This document shows, piece after piece, positions 1 to 8,871 of a stretch of 64,000 bases of DNA (position 1 is the stretch's first letter; each line of letters begins with the position of its first letter). The notes below the pieces were generated by a model. The model saw nothing but the letters and a program-made list of their open reading frames with translations, made no database searches and was not told the DNA's origin. The stretch spans positions 62,001-126,000 of the forward strand of contig NZ_STGL01000003.1 of assembly GCF_004919085.1 (NCBI RefSeq), read 5' to 3'. This DNA is from Nocardioides sp. GY 10127. GTDB taxonomy: Bacteria; Actinomycetota; Actinomycetes; Propionibacteriales; Nocardioidaceae. The translations under genes and the position numbers were made by a program.

Positions 1-633
1 CAGCAGCCGGACGCCCTTGGGCCGCCCGGTGGTGCCCGAGGTGTAGATGAGGGTCGCCAGCTGGTCCTGCGTGATCGTCTTCGCCGTCTGCTCGAGGACG
101 TCCGGGTGCTCCGCCAGGTAGGCGGTGCCCCGCTCGGCGAGCTCGTCCATCGTGAGGACCCAGCCCTCGTCCCCGGCCGCGACGGCGCCGTCGATCAGCA
201 CGACCGCGCGCAGCTGCGGCAGCTCGGCGCGGTGCTCGCGGAGCTTCGCCACCTGGCCCTCGTCCTCCGCGAACACGACCTGGCACGCGGAGTCACCGAC
301 GATGAAGGCGGTGTCCTCGCTGTTCGTGGAGGGGTAGACGGTGGTGGTCGCCGCGGCCGAGCACATGACCGCCAGGTCGGCGAGGATCCACTCGTAGCGG
401 GTGGAGCAGGCGATGCCGACCCGCTGCTCGTGCTCGACCCCGAGGGCCATGAGGCCGGCGGCGAGGGCGCCCACCCGGTCTCCGGCCTGCTTCCAGGTCA
501 CGGACTCCCAGGCCTCCCCCACGGGGAACCGGTAGGCCTCGCGGTCCGGGGTCGCGCTGACGCGGTCCCAGAACTGCACGGCGACGTTGGCGGGCAGGTG
601 GTCGACGAAGGCCGTGTCCGGGTTGATCGGCAT
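1..633 (-). CDS. long-chain acyl-CoA synthetase, N-terminal part (cut by window edge)
   Basis: AMP-forming ligase that activates a fatty acid to acyl-CoA through an acyl-adenylate. 211 codons are visible from an ATG at 631-633. The reading frame stays open to base 1, so the 3' two-thirds lies outside the window. Near the window edge the protein reads YTSGTTGRPKG, the ATP/AMP-binding P-loop of the ANL superfamily. The N-terminal stretch (dispensable 'VQFWDRVSATPDREAYRF' type) resembles FadD15-like actinobacterial long-chain enzymes; this is family knowledge and substrate length cannot be read. A GAGGAG ribosome site lies about 8 nt before the ATG. Transcribed leftward. Confidence 0.9.
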   Translation of the reverse strand, partial: MPINPDTAFVDHLPANVAVQFWDRVSATPDREAYRFPVGEAWESVTWKQAGDRVGALAAGLMALGVEHEQRVGIACSTRYEWILADLAVMCSAAATTTVYPSTNSEDTAFIVGDSACQVVFAEDEGQVAKLREHRAELPQLRAVVLIDGAVAAGDEGWVLTMDELAERGTAYLAEHPDVLEQTAKTITQDQLATLIYTSGTTGRPKGVRLL

Positions 634-713
634 GGCGGGAGCTCCTCGGGCTCGGGGGCGCAGGGTCGGTCCAGCGTGACCGCACCCCTGTGTGCGGCCA
701 CGTGGCGCAGATC

Positions 714-719
714 ACTCTA
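714..719 (-). promoter_or_regulatory. candidate -10 box and small dyad upstream of the acyl-CoA synthetase
   Basis: On the minus strand TAGAGT (TANNNT) lies about 80 nt upstream of the synthetase ATG. It sits inside an AT-richer patch (711-735) that holds short inverted repeats (ATCA/TGAT and CTAC/GTAG), which could be a TetR-type operator. Weak evidence. Confidence 0.35.
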
Positions 720-823
720 TCTACTGATGGGTAGGTCCGCCTCCCCCGTGCCGCCGTCCGCGGGTCGGCACCCCTCCCAGGTCTGGAGGAGGCGGGGCCG
801 GAGGCGGCAGGGCTCGAGGCGGC

Positions 824-1486
824 TCAGCGCTGCGCAGCGACCGCTCGGCGGCGCAGGTCCGGGTGGAGGTCCGGGACGTCGAGCAGCTCACCGAGCCACT
901 CGGGCCGGGTCGTGGCCGCCTGGAACGCCCTCGCCAGCGTCACGCCGTGCCCGGGCCGGTGCAGGACGCGCACCTCGTCGCCGGCCCGCACCGGGCCTTC
1001 CGCGAGGACCCGCAGGTAGGCGCCCGGGCGGCCGTGCTCGGTGTAGCGCCGCACCCAGCCCCGTGCGTCCAGCCCGCAGTGCCCGACCCAGCCGGCGAAC
1101 ACCGAGCACGGGGTCCGCGGGAGGCGCACCTCCACCACGGCGTCCCCGATGCCCCAGCGCTCGCCCAGCTCGGCGTCGTCGACGGCCAGGCCGTCGATCG
1201 TGAGGTTCTCCCCCAGCTGACCGTCCGGCAGGTCCGCCTCCAGGACGCCGGACCAGTGGTCGAGCTCGGCGCGCGAGACCGCGTAGACCGCCTTGTCCGG
1301 GCCCCCGTGGTGCGTGGTGTTGACGACCTCGTCGCCCTCCAGCCCGAGCCGGTGCAGGTGCACCGGGCCGGTGACCGGGGACTTGTCGATGGCCGAGCGG
1401 CCGCCGCCGGCGAAGGTGACCTCGCGGGCGTGGCCGACGTTGACGGACCGGACGGACGGGCCGGGAGCCGCGGCGTGGGGCGTCAT
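824..1486 (-). CDS. MOSC domain-containing protein
   Basis: 220-aa MOSC-fold protein of the YiiM-like group. MOSC domains handle sulfur carried on a conserved Cys, usually with molybdenum cofactor or N-hydroxylated substrates. Visible features are the N-terminal strand pattern (SVNVGHAREVTF), 'LGLEGDEVVNTTHHGGPDKAVYAVS' and the conserved Cys in RTPCSVFAGW. I chose the ATG at 1484-1486 over a longer frame because the family begins just before SVRSVNVG. A weak CATGCT box lies 6 nt upstream, possibly a leaderless promoter. The exact substrate is unknown. Confidence 0.85.
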   Translation of the reverse strand: MTPHAAAPGPSVRSVNVGHAREVTFAGGGRSAIDKSPVTGPVHLHRLGLEGDEVVNTTHHGGPDKAVYAVSRAELDHWSGVLEADLPDGQLGENLTIDGLAVDDAELGERWGIGDAVVEVRLPRTPCSVFAGWVGHCGLDARGWVRRYTEHGRPGAYLRVLAEGPVRAGDEVRVLHRPGHGVTLARAFQAATTRPEWLGELLDVPDLHPDLRRRAVAAQR

Positions 1487-1619
1487 GGCCCGAGCATGCC
1501 ACCGCACCCGGGGCGGCCTCCACGAGAGACGGCCTCCACCGGGTGCGGGGCTCCCTCCGGGCACGGGCAGGGGCCGCGGGGGTTGCGGGACGTCGGCCCG
1601 ACCGCCGATCGCCCCGGAC

Positions 1620-1654
1620 GGGCCTCCCGCTCGGGAGAGGTGGGCGGGAGGCCC
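1620..1654 (-). terminator. hairpin after the SQR-like gene
   Basis: Perfect 11-bp arms GGGCCTCCCGC / GCGGGAGGCCC around a 13-nt loop, 42 nt beyond the stop codon of the flavoprotein gene. There is no T-tract, as is common for GC-rich actinobacterial terminators. Confidence 0.6.
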
Positions 1655-1696
1655 TGCCAGGCTGCCTGTGCCGCTCGGACCGGGGTCCGGCGAGGA

Positions 1697-2896
1697 TCAG
1701 GGCAGCATCACGTGCCCGCCCTTCATCTTCCAGAGGAAGTACTTCTCGAACCCGAGCTTCATCAGGTGCGCCTGCGGGCCGGGGATCAGCACCCCGTGCT
1801 TGCGCGGAGGCAGCATCTTGTCGGCGAGGATGATGACGCCGTTGTTGCCGGCGTCCATCACGCACACGGCCTTGATGTCGCCGAAGGCCTTCTCCTCGCT
1901 GGGGGTCTCCCCCTTCACCTGCGCGGCGATGTTGCGCGCCGCTGTGTGCGCCATCGCCTCGGTCGGGAACCCCGTCTTGGGGATGCCCACCGGCGTCGGC
2001 GTGGTCCACGGGACGTCCACCGCGGCCGCGATGCCGACGGCGTAGACGTCGTCGTACTTCTCGGTCTGGTAGGTGTCGCGGACCTTCACGTAGCCCTTGT
2101 CGTCGGCCAGGCCGCTGGCCAGCAGGAAGTCCTGCCCCAGGAACGGCGGCACGATCATCGAGTAGCGAGACGTCAGCGTCTCCCCGTTGCCGAGCACGAC
2201 CGCGTCGGACTCCACGTGGTCGATCCCGACGTCGATGCGGGCGTCGATGCCCTCCTTCTTGAGGAACATCCCCAGCAGCTGCTCGCCGTGCGGCAGCCCG
2301 CCGATGCCGAAGTGGCCGAGGAACGGCTCGCTCGTCACGTAGGTGAGGTTGACCTGCTTCTTGAGCCCCGCCTTCTTCAGCTGGTAGCTCATGTTGAAGA
2401 GGAACTCGTAGGCGGCGCCGAAGCAGCCGGCGCCCTGGGTCGCGCCGATGACGACGTCGCCCGGGTCGTCCAGGAACCTCTTCCACGCCTCGCCGGCGCG
2501 CTCGGCCTGCGGCAGCGTGGTGATGGTGACGGCGTTGTCGGCGAAGCCGGGCACGACGTCGTCGTTGTTGCGGTAGCCGGTGGCGATGACCAGGTAGTCG
2601 TAGCCGAGGACGCGGCCGTCGGCCAGCGTGACCGTCTTGGCGTCGGCGTCGACCCCCGTCGCCGCGACGTGCTCGAACCCGACACCGTGCTCCTCCAGCG
2701 TGGGGCCGATGGGGAAGGTGAGGTCCTCCCGCTCCCGCTTGCCGAAGGGCAGCCAGATCAGGCTGGGGTTGAACAGGAAGTGGTCGTCCTTGCTGACCAC
2801 CGTGACGTCGACGTCCCCGTGCAGCTCGTGCTTCACCGCCAGCGCGGCGGTGAGGCCACCGAAGTTGCCTCCCAGGACCAGGACCTTTGCTCGCAT
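1697..2896 (-). CDS. sulfide:quinone oxidoreductase-like FAD flavoprotein
   Basis: 399-aa two-dinucleotide-binding-domain flavoprotein. The N-terminus (MRAKVLVLGGNFGGL) is a GxGxxG-type FAD-binding strand. The segment VVSKDDHFLFNPSLIWLPFG is typical of the SQR/FccB family, which oxidises sulfide and passes electrons to quinone. A Cys in QGAGCFGAAYEF and another in AVCVMDAGNNG are candidates for the redox-active cysteines. I cannot confirm that all SQR cysteines are present, so a type II NADH dehydrogenase-like or other quinone reductase role is possible. The start ATG is fixed by a strong GAGGAGG site just upstream; a longer frame reaches 2932 without such a site. Confidence 0.8.
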   Translation of the reverse strand: MRAKVLVLGGNFGGLTAALAVKHELHGDVDVTVVSKDDHFLFNPSLIWLPFGKREREDLTFPIGPTLEEHGVGFEHVAATGVDADAKTVTLADGRVLGYDYLVIATGYRNNDDVVPGFADNAVTITTLPQAERAGEAWKRFLDDPGDVVIGATQGAGCFGAAYEFLFNMSYQLKKAGLKKQVNLTYVTSEPFLGHFGIGGLPHGEQLLGMFLKKEGIDARIDVGIDHVESDAVVLGNGETLTSRYSMIVPPFLGQDFLLASGLADDKGYVKVRDTYQTEKYDDVYAVGIAAAVDVPWTTPTPVGIPKTGFPTEAMAHTAARNIAAQVKGETPSEEKAFGDIKAVCVMDAGNNGVIILADKMLPPRKHGVLIPGPQAHLMKLGFEKYFLWKMKGGHVMLP

Positions 2897-2996
2897 CGTC
2901 CGCCTCCTCGCGGTCGTCGTTCCACCCCTCACACTCCTCCCCCCAGGGGGTTACGGAGAGGGCAGAAGGTCCCGGCGCGGGAGGCTGAAGGGGCGC

Positions 2997-3959
2997 TCAG
3001 CCGCCGACGGCCTTGGCGACGGTGAGCATCCGCGTGACGTGGTCGCGGACCTCGGCGTCCCGGGCGGCGTCGCCGGGGCGGGCCTCGGCGTCGCGCAGCG
3101 CCCAGAAGGCGTTGAGGACGAGCCGGACCAGCGCCCAGCCGCGCGCCCGGTCCTCGTCGAGCCCGGCGGCGTCGACCACCGTCTCGAAGCGCGCGCGGAA
3201 CGCGCGGGGCCGGTCCCCGGCCGTCTCCTCGAACCGGTTCCACAGCAGCGGCGCCACCTCCCAGGCGGGCTCACCGCTCATCGCCTGCGGGTCGATGGCG
3301 ACGGCCTCGCCGGTGACGTCGTGCAGGACGTTGCCGTAGTGCAGGTCGCCGTGGACCAGCGTGCCGACGGCCTGCGGGTCCGAGCCCAGGTCCCGGACGA
3401 GGGCGAGGACCTGCTCGACCATCCGCCGGGGCAGGGGCGCGCTGCGCGGCAGCGCGCGCAGCGGCTCGACGTACCGCCCGACGTACGCGGGCACCGTGAG
3501 CAGGGGCGGCGGGGCCGGCACGTGCAGCTGCCCGTAGAGGCCCGCGACGGTCTCGCAGGCCGTGACGTCCCACTCCTCGCCCAGGTCACGACGCTCGAGC
3601 CGCTCCAGCAGGACCGCCCGGCGGTGCGGGTCGGCGCGCAGCAGCTCGGCGGCGCCCCGGCCGCCCCACGTCCGCAGGGCGAGGGCCTCGTGCTCGGTCT
3701 CGACGTCGGGGAACGCCACCTTGAGCACCCGCGCGCGTCCGTCCTCGTCACGCACGGGCAGGACGACGGAGGCGTGGCCGTGCCAGACCTCCGGGCCGTC
3801 GCCCGGCGCTCCAGCGGGTCCCTCGAGCGCCTCCGGCGTCAGCGTCCACTCCTCGAGCAGCCCCCGCACGGTCGCCGGGACGCGCCCGACCCACGCGGCC
3901 CAGTCCGGGCCGCGTCCGGCCATGGCCTCCACGGCAGGGGGCAGCCGCAGGCCGCTCAC
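2997..3959 (-). CDS. APH(6)/hydroxyurea-type phosphotransferase
   Basis: 320-aa kinase of the aminoglycoside/hydroxyurea resistance kinase family (streptomycin 6-kinase type). The catalytic loop HGDLHYGNVL and the downstream AIDPQAMSGEPAWEVAPLLWNR are diagnostic of this subfamily. It starts with GTG 20 nt after the lepA stop on the same strand, so it is probably co-transcribed with lepA. A shorter ATG start (3921-3923) is possible but its ribosome-site spacing is poor. Members may phosphorylate streptomycin or act on unknown small molecules. Resistance is not shown by sequence alone. Confidence 0.85.
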   Translation of the reverse strand: MSGLRLPPAVEAMAGRGPDWAAWVGRVPATVRGLLEEWTLTPEALEGPAGAPGDGPEVWHGHASVVLPVRDEDGRARVLKVAFPDVETEHEALALRTWGGRGAAELLRADPHRRAVLLERLERRDLGEEWDVTACETVAGLYGQLHVPAPPPLLTVPAYVGRYVEPLRALPRSAPLPRRMVEQVLALVRDLGSDPQAVGTLVHGDLHYGNVLHDVTGEAVAIDPQAMSGEPAWEVAPLLWNRFEETAGDRPRAFRARFETVVDAAGLDEDRARGWALVRLVLNAFWALRDAEARPGDAARDAEVRDHVTRMLTVAKAVGG

Positions 3960-3978
3960 CCCGCGCTCGAGCGAGGGG

Positions 3979-5871
3979 TCACTTGCCCTTGCCGCCGCCG
4001 TCGCTGCCGCTCGGGGTGCCGGTGGCGAGCGCGGCGACGAACGCCTCCTGGGGGACCTCGACGCGGCCGACCATCTTCATCCGCTTCTTGCCCTCCTTCT
4101 GCTTCTCCAGCAGCTTGCGCTTGCGGCTGATGTCGCCGCCGTAGCACTTGGCCAGGACGTCCTTGCGGATGGCGCGGATGTTCTCGCGGGCGATGACCCG
4201 GGCGCCGATGGCGGCCTGGATCGGCACCTCGAACTGCTGCCGCGGGATGAGGTCCTTGAGCTTGCCGGCCATCATCACGCCGTAGGAGTAGGCGTTGTCG
4301 CGGTGCACGATCGAGCTGAAGGCGTCGACGGGCTCGCCCTGCAGCAGGATGTCGACCTTCACCAGGTCTGCCGCCTGCTCGCCGGTCGGGTCGTAGTCGA
4401 GGCTCGCGTAGCCCTTCGTGCGCGACTTCAGCTGGTCGAAGAAGTCGAAGACGATCTCGGCCAGGGGCAGCTTGTAGCGCATCTCGACGCGGTCCGGGGA
4501 CAGGTAGTCCATGCCCTGGAGGTCGCCGCGCTTGGTCTGGCAGAGCTCCATGATCGTGCCGATGTAGTCGCTCGGCGCGAGCACCGTGGCGTCGACGACC
4601 GGCTCGCGGACCTCGTGGATCTTGCCCTCGGGGAACTCGCTCGGGTTGGTCACCTCGTGCTCGGTGCCGTCCTCCATCGTCACCTTGTAGCTCACCGACG
4701 GCGCGGTGGAGATGAGGTCCAGGTTGAACTCGCGCTCGAGCCGGTCCCGGGTGATCTCCATGTGCAGCAGGCCCAGGAAGCCGCAGCGGAAGCCGAAGCC
4801 CAGCGCGCCGGAGGTCTCGGGCTCGTAGGTGAGCGAGGCGTCGTTGAGCTGGAGCTTCTCCAGGGCCTCGCGCAGGTCGCCGAACTGGTCGCCGTCGATC
4901 GGGTAGAGGCCCGCGAAGACCATCGGGTTCGGGTCGGAGTAGCCGCCGAGCATCTCGGTGGCGCCGTGGTGCTGGGTGGTGATCGTGTCGCCGACGCGGG
5001 ACTGCCGGACGTCCTTCACCCCCGTGATGAGGTAGCCGACCTCGCCCACGCCGATGTCGCCGGCGGGCACCTGCTCGGGGCTGATGACGCCGATCTCGAG
5101 CATCTCGTGGGTGGCGTTGGTGCTCATCATCTTGATCCGGTCGCGGTGCCGGAGCTCGCCGTCGATGACGCGGACGTAGGTGATGACGCCGCGGTAGGTG
5201 TCGTAGACGCTGTCGAAGATGAGCGCGCGCGCCGGGGCGTCGGGGTCGCCCACGGGGGCCGGGGTCTGCTTGACGACCTCGTTGAGCACCTTCTCCACGC
5301 CGAGGCCGGTCTTGGCCGAGACGCGCAGGACGTCCTCGGGCTCGCAGCCGACGAGGCCGGCGAGCTCCTCGGCGTACTTGTCCGGGTCGGCGCTGGGCAG
5401 GTCGATCTTGTTGAGCACCGGGATGATGTGCAGGTCCGCGCTCATCGCCAGGTAGAGGTTCGCCAGCGTCTGGGCCTCGATGCCCTGCGCGGCGTCCACC
5501 AGCAGGATCGCGGCCTCGCACGCGGCCAGCGAGCGGCTCACCTCGTAGGTGAAGTCGACGTGGCCGGGGGTGTCGATCATGTTGAGGACGTAGGTGCCGG
5601 GCTCGGCGCCCTCCTCGTTGCCCTCGGCGACGGCCCACGGCAGGCGCACGGCCTGCGACTTGATCGTGATGCCGCGCTCGCGCTCGATGTCCATCCGGTC
5701 GAGGTACTGCGCGCGCGCCGCCCGCTCGTCGACCACTCCGGTCAGCTGCAGCATCCGGTCGGCCAGCGTCGACTTGCCGTGGTCGATGTGGGCGATGATG
5801 CAGAAGTTCCGGATGATCGCCGGGTCGGTCTGGCCGGGCTTCGGCCAGGCGGACGGGGGAACAGCAGGCAC
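3979..5871 (-). CDS. lepA: elongation factor 4 (back-translocating GTPase LepA)
   Basis: 630-aa ribosome-bound GTPase. G1 loop AHIDHGKST lies at about residues 27-35, followed by the effector region ([11 protein letters not shown]), DTPGH (G3) and [10 protein letters not shown] (G4). The C-terminal LepA domain ends in the [19 protein letters not shown] segment characteristic of EF4 and separating it from EF-G and BipA. Starts at GTG 5869-5871 with GAGGA upstream. Faces away from the kinase gene at 6122. Length and all motifs are normal. Confidence 0.97.
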   Translation of the reverse strand: MPAVPPSAWPKPGQTDPAIIRNFCIIAHIDHGKSTLADRMLQLTGVVDERAARAQYLDRMDIERERGITIKSQAVRLPWAVAEGNEEGAEPGTYVLNMIDTPGHVDFTYEVSRSLAACEAAILLVDAAQGIEAQTLANLYLAMSADLHIIPVLNKIDLPSADPDKYAEELAGLVGCEPEDVLRVSAKTGLGVEKVLNEVVKQTPAPVGDPDAPARALIFDSVYDTYRGVITYVRVIDGELRHRDRIKMMSTNATHEMLEIGVISPEQVPAGDIGVGEVGYLITGVKDVRQSRVGDTITTQHHGATEMLGGYSDPNPMVFAGLYPIDGDQFGDLREALEKLQLNDASLTYEPETSGALGFGFRCGFLGLLHMEITRDRLEREFNLDLISTAPSVSYKVTMEDGTEHEVTNPSEFPEGKIHEVREPVVDATVLAPSDYIGTIMELCQTKRGDLQGMDYLSPDRVEMRYKLPLAEIVFDFFDQLKSRTKGYASLDYDPTGEQAADLVKVDILLQGEPVDAFSSIVHRDNAYSYGVMMAGKLKDLIPRQQFEVPIQAAIGARVIARENIRAIRKDVLAKCYGGDISRKRKLLEKQKEGKKRMKMVGRVEVPQEAFVAALATGTPSGSDGGGKGK

Positions 5872-6121
5872 GGGGTCCTCAAAGTCTCGGGGAGTGTCTC
5901 GGGGTGCGTCCGGGACGTCTCGGGCGGGAGCGGGTCGTCACCGACGCCGGGCCGCGGGGCGCCGGGCCGGAGCCGTCCGGCCAGTCTCCCACGCCGCCGT
6001 CGGTCGTCCTACCTACCGTGGCCGCCACGACCCACGAGGCGCCCGAGCCGGTGGGCCCCGGGTGCGACACACCGGGTCGCGGCAACCGCTCCCCCGGGCC
6101 CGACGGGGCCAGACTGACCCG

Positions 6122-7159
6122 GTGCTACCCCGTTCCCCGCTGCTGGACGACTCCTCGGCCGACGACGAGGCGTTCGACCCCTTCGACCCGTGGAGCGTCG
6201 AGGGCGTGCCGCACGGCCGGACCGTGCGACGGGTCGAGTGGGGCTTCCTGCCCCGGCCGGTGCGTGAGGCCGTCGAGTCCCGCCTCGGGTCGCGCGTCGT
6301 GGAGAGCCACCCGAACGCAGCGGGCTGGACGGCCGGCCTCGCGTCGTCCCTCGTGTGCGCCGACGGCAGCACCGCCTTCCTCAAGGCAGCCAACCTGCGG
6401 GCGCAGCCGGCCTTCGCCGCCGCCCACCGCGCGGAGGCGTCGGTGCTCCCCCGACTCGCCGCGCACCCCGGCGTCCCCGCTCCCGCGCTGCGGTGGAGCC
6501 TGGAGGTGGACGAGTGGGTGGTGCTGTGCCTCGAGGACGTCGACGGACGCCTGCCCGCGCGCCCCTGGTCGGCGCCGGACCTCGGACGCGCCCTCGCCTC
6601 GCTGGACGCCGCGGCCGACGCGCTCCCCTCCGCCGCCGCGGACCTCACCGCCGACGGGCTGGTCTCGGACCTCGCGGACGACCTGGCGTCCTGGCCGCTG
6701 CTGGTGCCGCTGCTCTCGGGCCTGCGCGACGACCTCGCCCCCGAGCGGACCTGGGACCGGGTGGCCGACGCCGCGGCCGGGGTGACCGGGGCCGTCGCCG
6801 GCGAGGCGCTGGTCCACGGGGACCTGCGCGACGACAACCTGCTGCTCACCGACGACGGCCGCGTCGTGTGGTGCGACTGGCCGTGGGCCGCGCGCGGCGC
6901 GGGCTGGGCGGACCTGGTGTGGCTCCTGGTGTCGGCCGCGACCGACGCCCACCTGGAGCCCGAGCCGCTGCTGCGGGGCCACCGGGTGGCCGCCGGTGTC
7001 CCGGACGAGGCCGTCGACGCCCTCCTCGCCGCCACCGCCGGCTACCTGCTGACCACCGCCGAGCGACGCCCGCCGGCCACCAGCCCGTTCCTGCGGCGGC
7101 ACCAGCGGCAGCAGGGCGAGGCCGCCCTCGCCTGGCTGTGCGCCCGCCGCGGCTGGTGA
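6122..7159 (+). CDS. APH-family phosphotransferase
   Basis: 345-aa kinase-fold protein with GEALVHGDLRDDNLLL as catalytic loop and VVWCDWPWAARGAGWADLVWLL as the DFG-equivalent metal-binding segment. It belongs to the broad aminoglycoside/choline/homoserine kinase-like superfamily, and the substrate cannot be inferred. The likely start is GTG 6122; CAGACT lies 6 nt before it and may be the -10 box of a leaderless promoter. It is divergent from lepA and followed by a small hairpin, so probably monocistronic. Confidence 0.75.
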   Translation: MLPRSPLLDDSSADDEAFDPFDPWSVEGVPHGRTVRRVEWGFLPRPVREAVESRLGSRVVESHPNAAGWTAGLASSLVCADGSTAFLKAANLRAQPAFAAAHRAEASVLPRLAAHPGVPAPALRWSLEVDEWVVLCLEDVDGRLPARPWSAPDLGRALASLDAAADALPSAAADLTADGLVSDLADDLASWPLLVPLLSGLRDDLAPERTWDRVADAAAGVTGAVAGEALVHGDLRDDNLLLTDDGRVVWCDWPWAARGAGWADLVWLLVSAATDAHLEPEPLLRGHRVAAGVPDEAVDALLAATAGYLLTTAERRPPATSPFLRRHQRQQGEAALAWLCARRGW

Positions 7160-7214
7160 CGCGTCGTCCACGAGTGGGGGCCCGGGCGGCGACCGGGTAC
7201 GCTGGCCCGTGTTC

Positions 7215-7234
7215 GCGGGGTGCTGACGCCCCGC
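7215..7234 (+). terminator. small GC hairpin after the APH-family gene
   Basis: GCGGGG / CCCCGC arms with an 8-nt loop, 55 nt after the stop. Short and without a T-run; could also belong to the rpsT upstream region. Confidence 0.35.
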
Positions 7235-7242
7235 CTCGGGAT

Positions 7243-7272
7243 TTGGGCGGCCTTCCCCGACGCTGTTAATCT
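7243..7272 (+). promoter_or_regulatory. rpsT promoter
   Basis: TTGGGC (7243-7248), 18-bp spacer, TAATCT (7267-7272) is a good housekeeping promoter, giving a leader of about 115 nt before the rpsT GTG. A second TANNNT element, TACGCT (7198-7203), lies further upstream. The leader may host S20 autoregulation, but no known motif is recognised. Confidence 0.6.
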
Positions 7273-7394
7273 CGCTTGTCGCTCGTGAGGCACCCTCTGC
7301 CCGCTTGCGCACCCAGACTCGGGTCCGACTCGATCGGCCCATCACGTCAGCGACAACAGACCTGCACGACCGACCCAGAGAGCTAGGCACACCA

Positions 7395-7655
7395 GTGGCG
7401 AACATCAAGTCCCAGATCAAGCGGATCAAGCAGAACAACAAGGCCCACGAGCGCAACAAGGCCGTCAAGAGCGAGCTCAAGACCGCCATCCGCCGCTTCA
7501 ACGAGGCCGTCGAGGCCGGCGACAACGCCGCCGCGGTCGAGAAGGCCCGCTTCGCCACCAAGAAGCTGGACAAGGCCGTCTCCAAGGGCGTCATCCACAA
7601 GAACCAGGCTGCGAACCGCAAGTCCTCCATCGCCAAGAAGGCTGCTTCTCTCTGA
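7395..7655 (+). CDS. rpsT: 30S ribosomal protein S20
   Basis: 86-aa lysine-rich S20, which binds 16S rRNA in the lower body of the 30S subunit. The protein begins [15 protein letters not shown] and contains the SVIHKN-type segment (here [19 protein letters not shown]). GTG start at 7395 with AGAGAG upstream; the longer open frame upstream is leader. Own promoter and a strong terminator make it a single-gene unit between convergent holA and the upstream kinase. Confidence 0.98.
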   Translation: MANIKSQIKRIKQNNKAHERNKAVKSELKTAIRRFNEAVEAGDNAAAVEKARFATKKLDKAVSKGVIHKNQAANRKSSIAKKAASL

Positions 7656-7676
7656 AGCCCGCTCGTCGTCGCTGAC

Positions 7677-7717
7677 ACGACCCGCCCGGTAGCACCGGGC
7701 GGGTCGTCGGCGTTTTT
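7677..7717 (+). terminator. intrinsic terminator of rpsT
   Basis: Perfect 14-bp stem (7677-7690 with 7694-7707), 3-nt loop, then TTTTT at 7713-7717. One of only two classical T-tracted terminators noticed in the window. Confidence 0.92.
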
Positions 7718-7735
7718 GCGGCCCCCAGCCCGGCC

Positions 7736-7775
7736 GCAGCCCCGGCGCCGTGGGCGCAGCCCCGGCGCCGTGGGC
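7736..7775. repeat. 20-bp exact tandem duplication next to holA stop
   Basis: Two exact 20-bp copies (7736-7755 and 7756-7775) lie between the rpsT terminator and the holA stop codon (7784). Confidence 0.9.
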
Positions 7776-7783
7776 GGAGAGGC

Positions 7784-8830
7784 TCAGGACTGCGAGGCGC
7801 TGCGCAGCTCGGTGATGGTGAGGACCAGCCGCTCGAGGGTGTAGGCCGCGTCGGTCGCGGCGCCCTTGATGTCGGCGTCCGCCTGGGCGACGGCGCGCAC
7901 CGCGGCTGCCAGCCCGTCCTCGGTCCAGCCGCGCGACTGCTCCCGGATCGTGCGCACCTTCCACGGCGGGACCCCGAGCTCACGCGCCAGGTCGTTGTCG
8001 CGGCCGCCGCCGCGCAGACCCTTGAACCGGGCCAGGCCGCGGGCCGAGCCGGCGAACGCGGAGGTGACCAGCACCCCGGCCACGCCCCGCTCCAGTGCCC
8101 AACGCAGCTCCTCCAGCGCTGTGAGCCGCCGCCCGGCGAAGGCCGCGTCGGCCACCGCGAAGGACGTGGCCTCGGCCCGACCGCCGAAGTACTGCCCGAC
8201 TCGCTCGGCCGAGAGGGACTCCCCCGGGAAGTCGTGGGCGAGCTGGTCGGTGGCCGAGGAGAGCGCCCGCAGGTCCTGCCCGACGGCGCTGATCAGCGCC
8301 TGGGCCGCGTCCGGCTCGATCCGGGCTCCCAGCCGGCGGGCCTCCGCCTGGACGAACGCCGGGTACTCCGAGGCGCGCAGCTCCTCCGACTTCACCTCCG
8401 TGACGCCGGGCAGCTTGCGGAGCTTGGTGAGCAGTCCCGAGCCCTTGGGGCCGCCGCCGTGGACGAGCACGAGCGCCACGTCCTCCACGGGCGAGCCGGC
8501 GTAGTCGAGCAGCCCGTCGTAGGACTCGTCCGGGAGGTTCTCCAGGCCGCGCACCACGATGCAGCGGGTGGAGGAGAAGAGGGACGGGGCCGCCAGCTCG
8601 CCCAGCGTGGCCAGCGTGAGGTCGAGGGCGTTCGCCTCCGAGACCTCGGCCTCGGCGTCGTGCTCGCGCACCGCCGCGCGGACGGCGGACACCGTCCGCT
8701 CGCCCAGGAACTCCTCCTTGCCGGTCACGAGGGTGACGTGGCCGAGGACGTCGCCCGGGGCCGGTGCGGCGGGCCGGGCGCTCGGGCGGGAGGCGGGGCG
8801 TGCGCTGCTGCGCGAGGTGGATCGGGCCAT
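7784..8830 (-). CDS. holA: DNA polymerase III delta subunit
   Basis: 348-aa clamp-loader subunit that opens the beta clamp. VTLVTGKEEFLGER opens the N-terminal domain (the degenerate P-loop region of HolA). C-terminal segments DNDLARELGVPPWKVRTIREQSRGW and ATDAAYTLERLVLTI match the collar and helical domains. A basic, low-complexity N-terminal extension (ARSTSRSSARPASRPSARPA) precedes it. ATG at 8828-8830. Its position in the conserved comEA-comEC-holA order supports the call. Confidence 0.93.
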   Translation of the reverse strand: MARSTSRSSARPASRPSARPAAPAPGDVLGHVTLVTGKEEFLGERTVSAVRAAVREHDAEAEVSEANALDLTLATLGELAAPSLFSSTRCIVVRGLENLPDESYDGLLDYAGSPVEDVALVLVHGGGPKGSGLLTKLRKLPGVTEVKSEELRASEYPAFVQAEARRLGARIEPDAAQALISAVGQDLRALSSATDQLAHDFPGESLSAERVGQYFGGRAEATSFAVADAAFAGRRLTALEELRWALERGVAGVLVTSAFAGSARGLARFKGLRGGGRDNDLARELGVPPWKVRTIREQSRGWTEDGLAAAVRAVAQADADIKGAATDAAYTLERLVLTITELRSASQS

Positions 8831-8871
8831 GGTCCGCACAGCGTCCCACACCCCGGCGACAGCCCCGGCGC

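Noticed and set aside
2997..3959. Calling the APH(6)-type gene a streptomycin resistance gene
   Set aside because: Family motifs are present, but intrinsic chromosomal members downstream of lepA need not confer resistance. The sequence does not decide the substrate.
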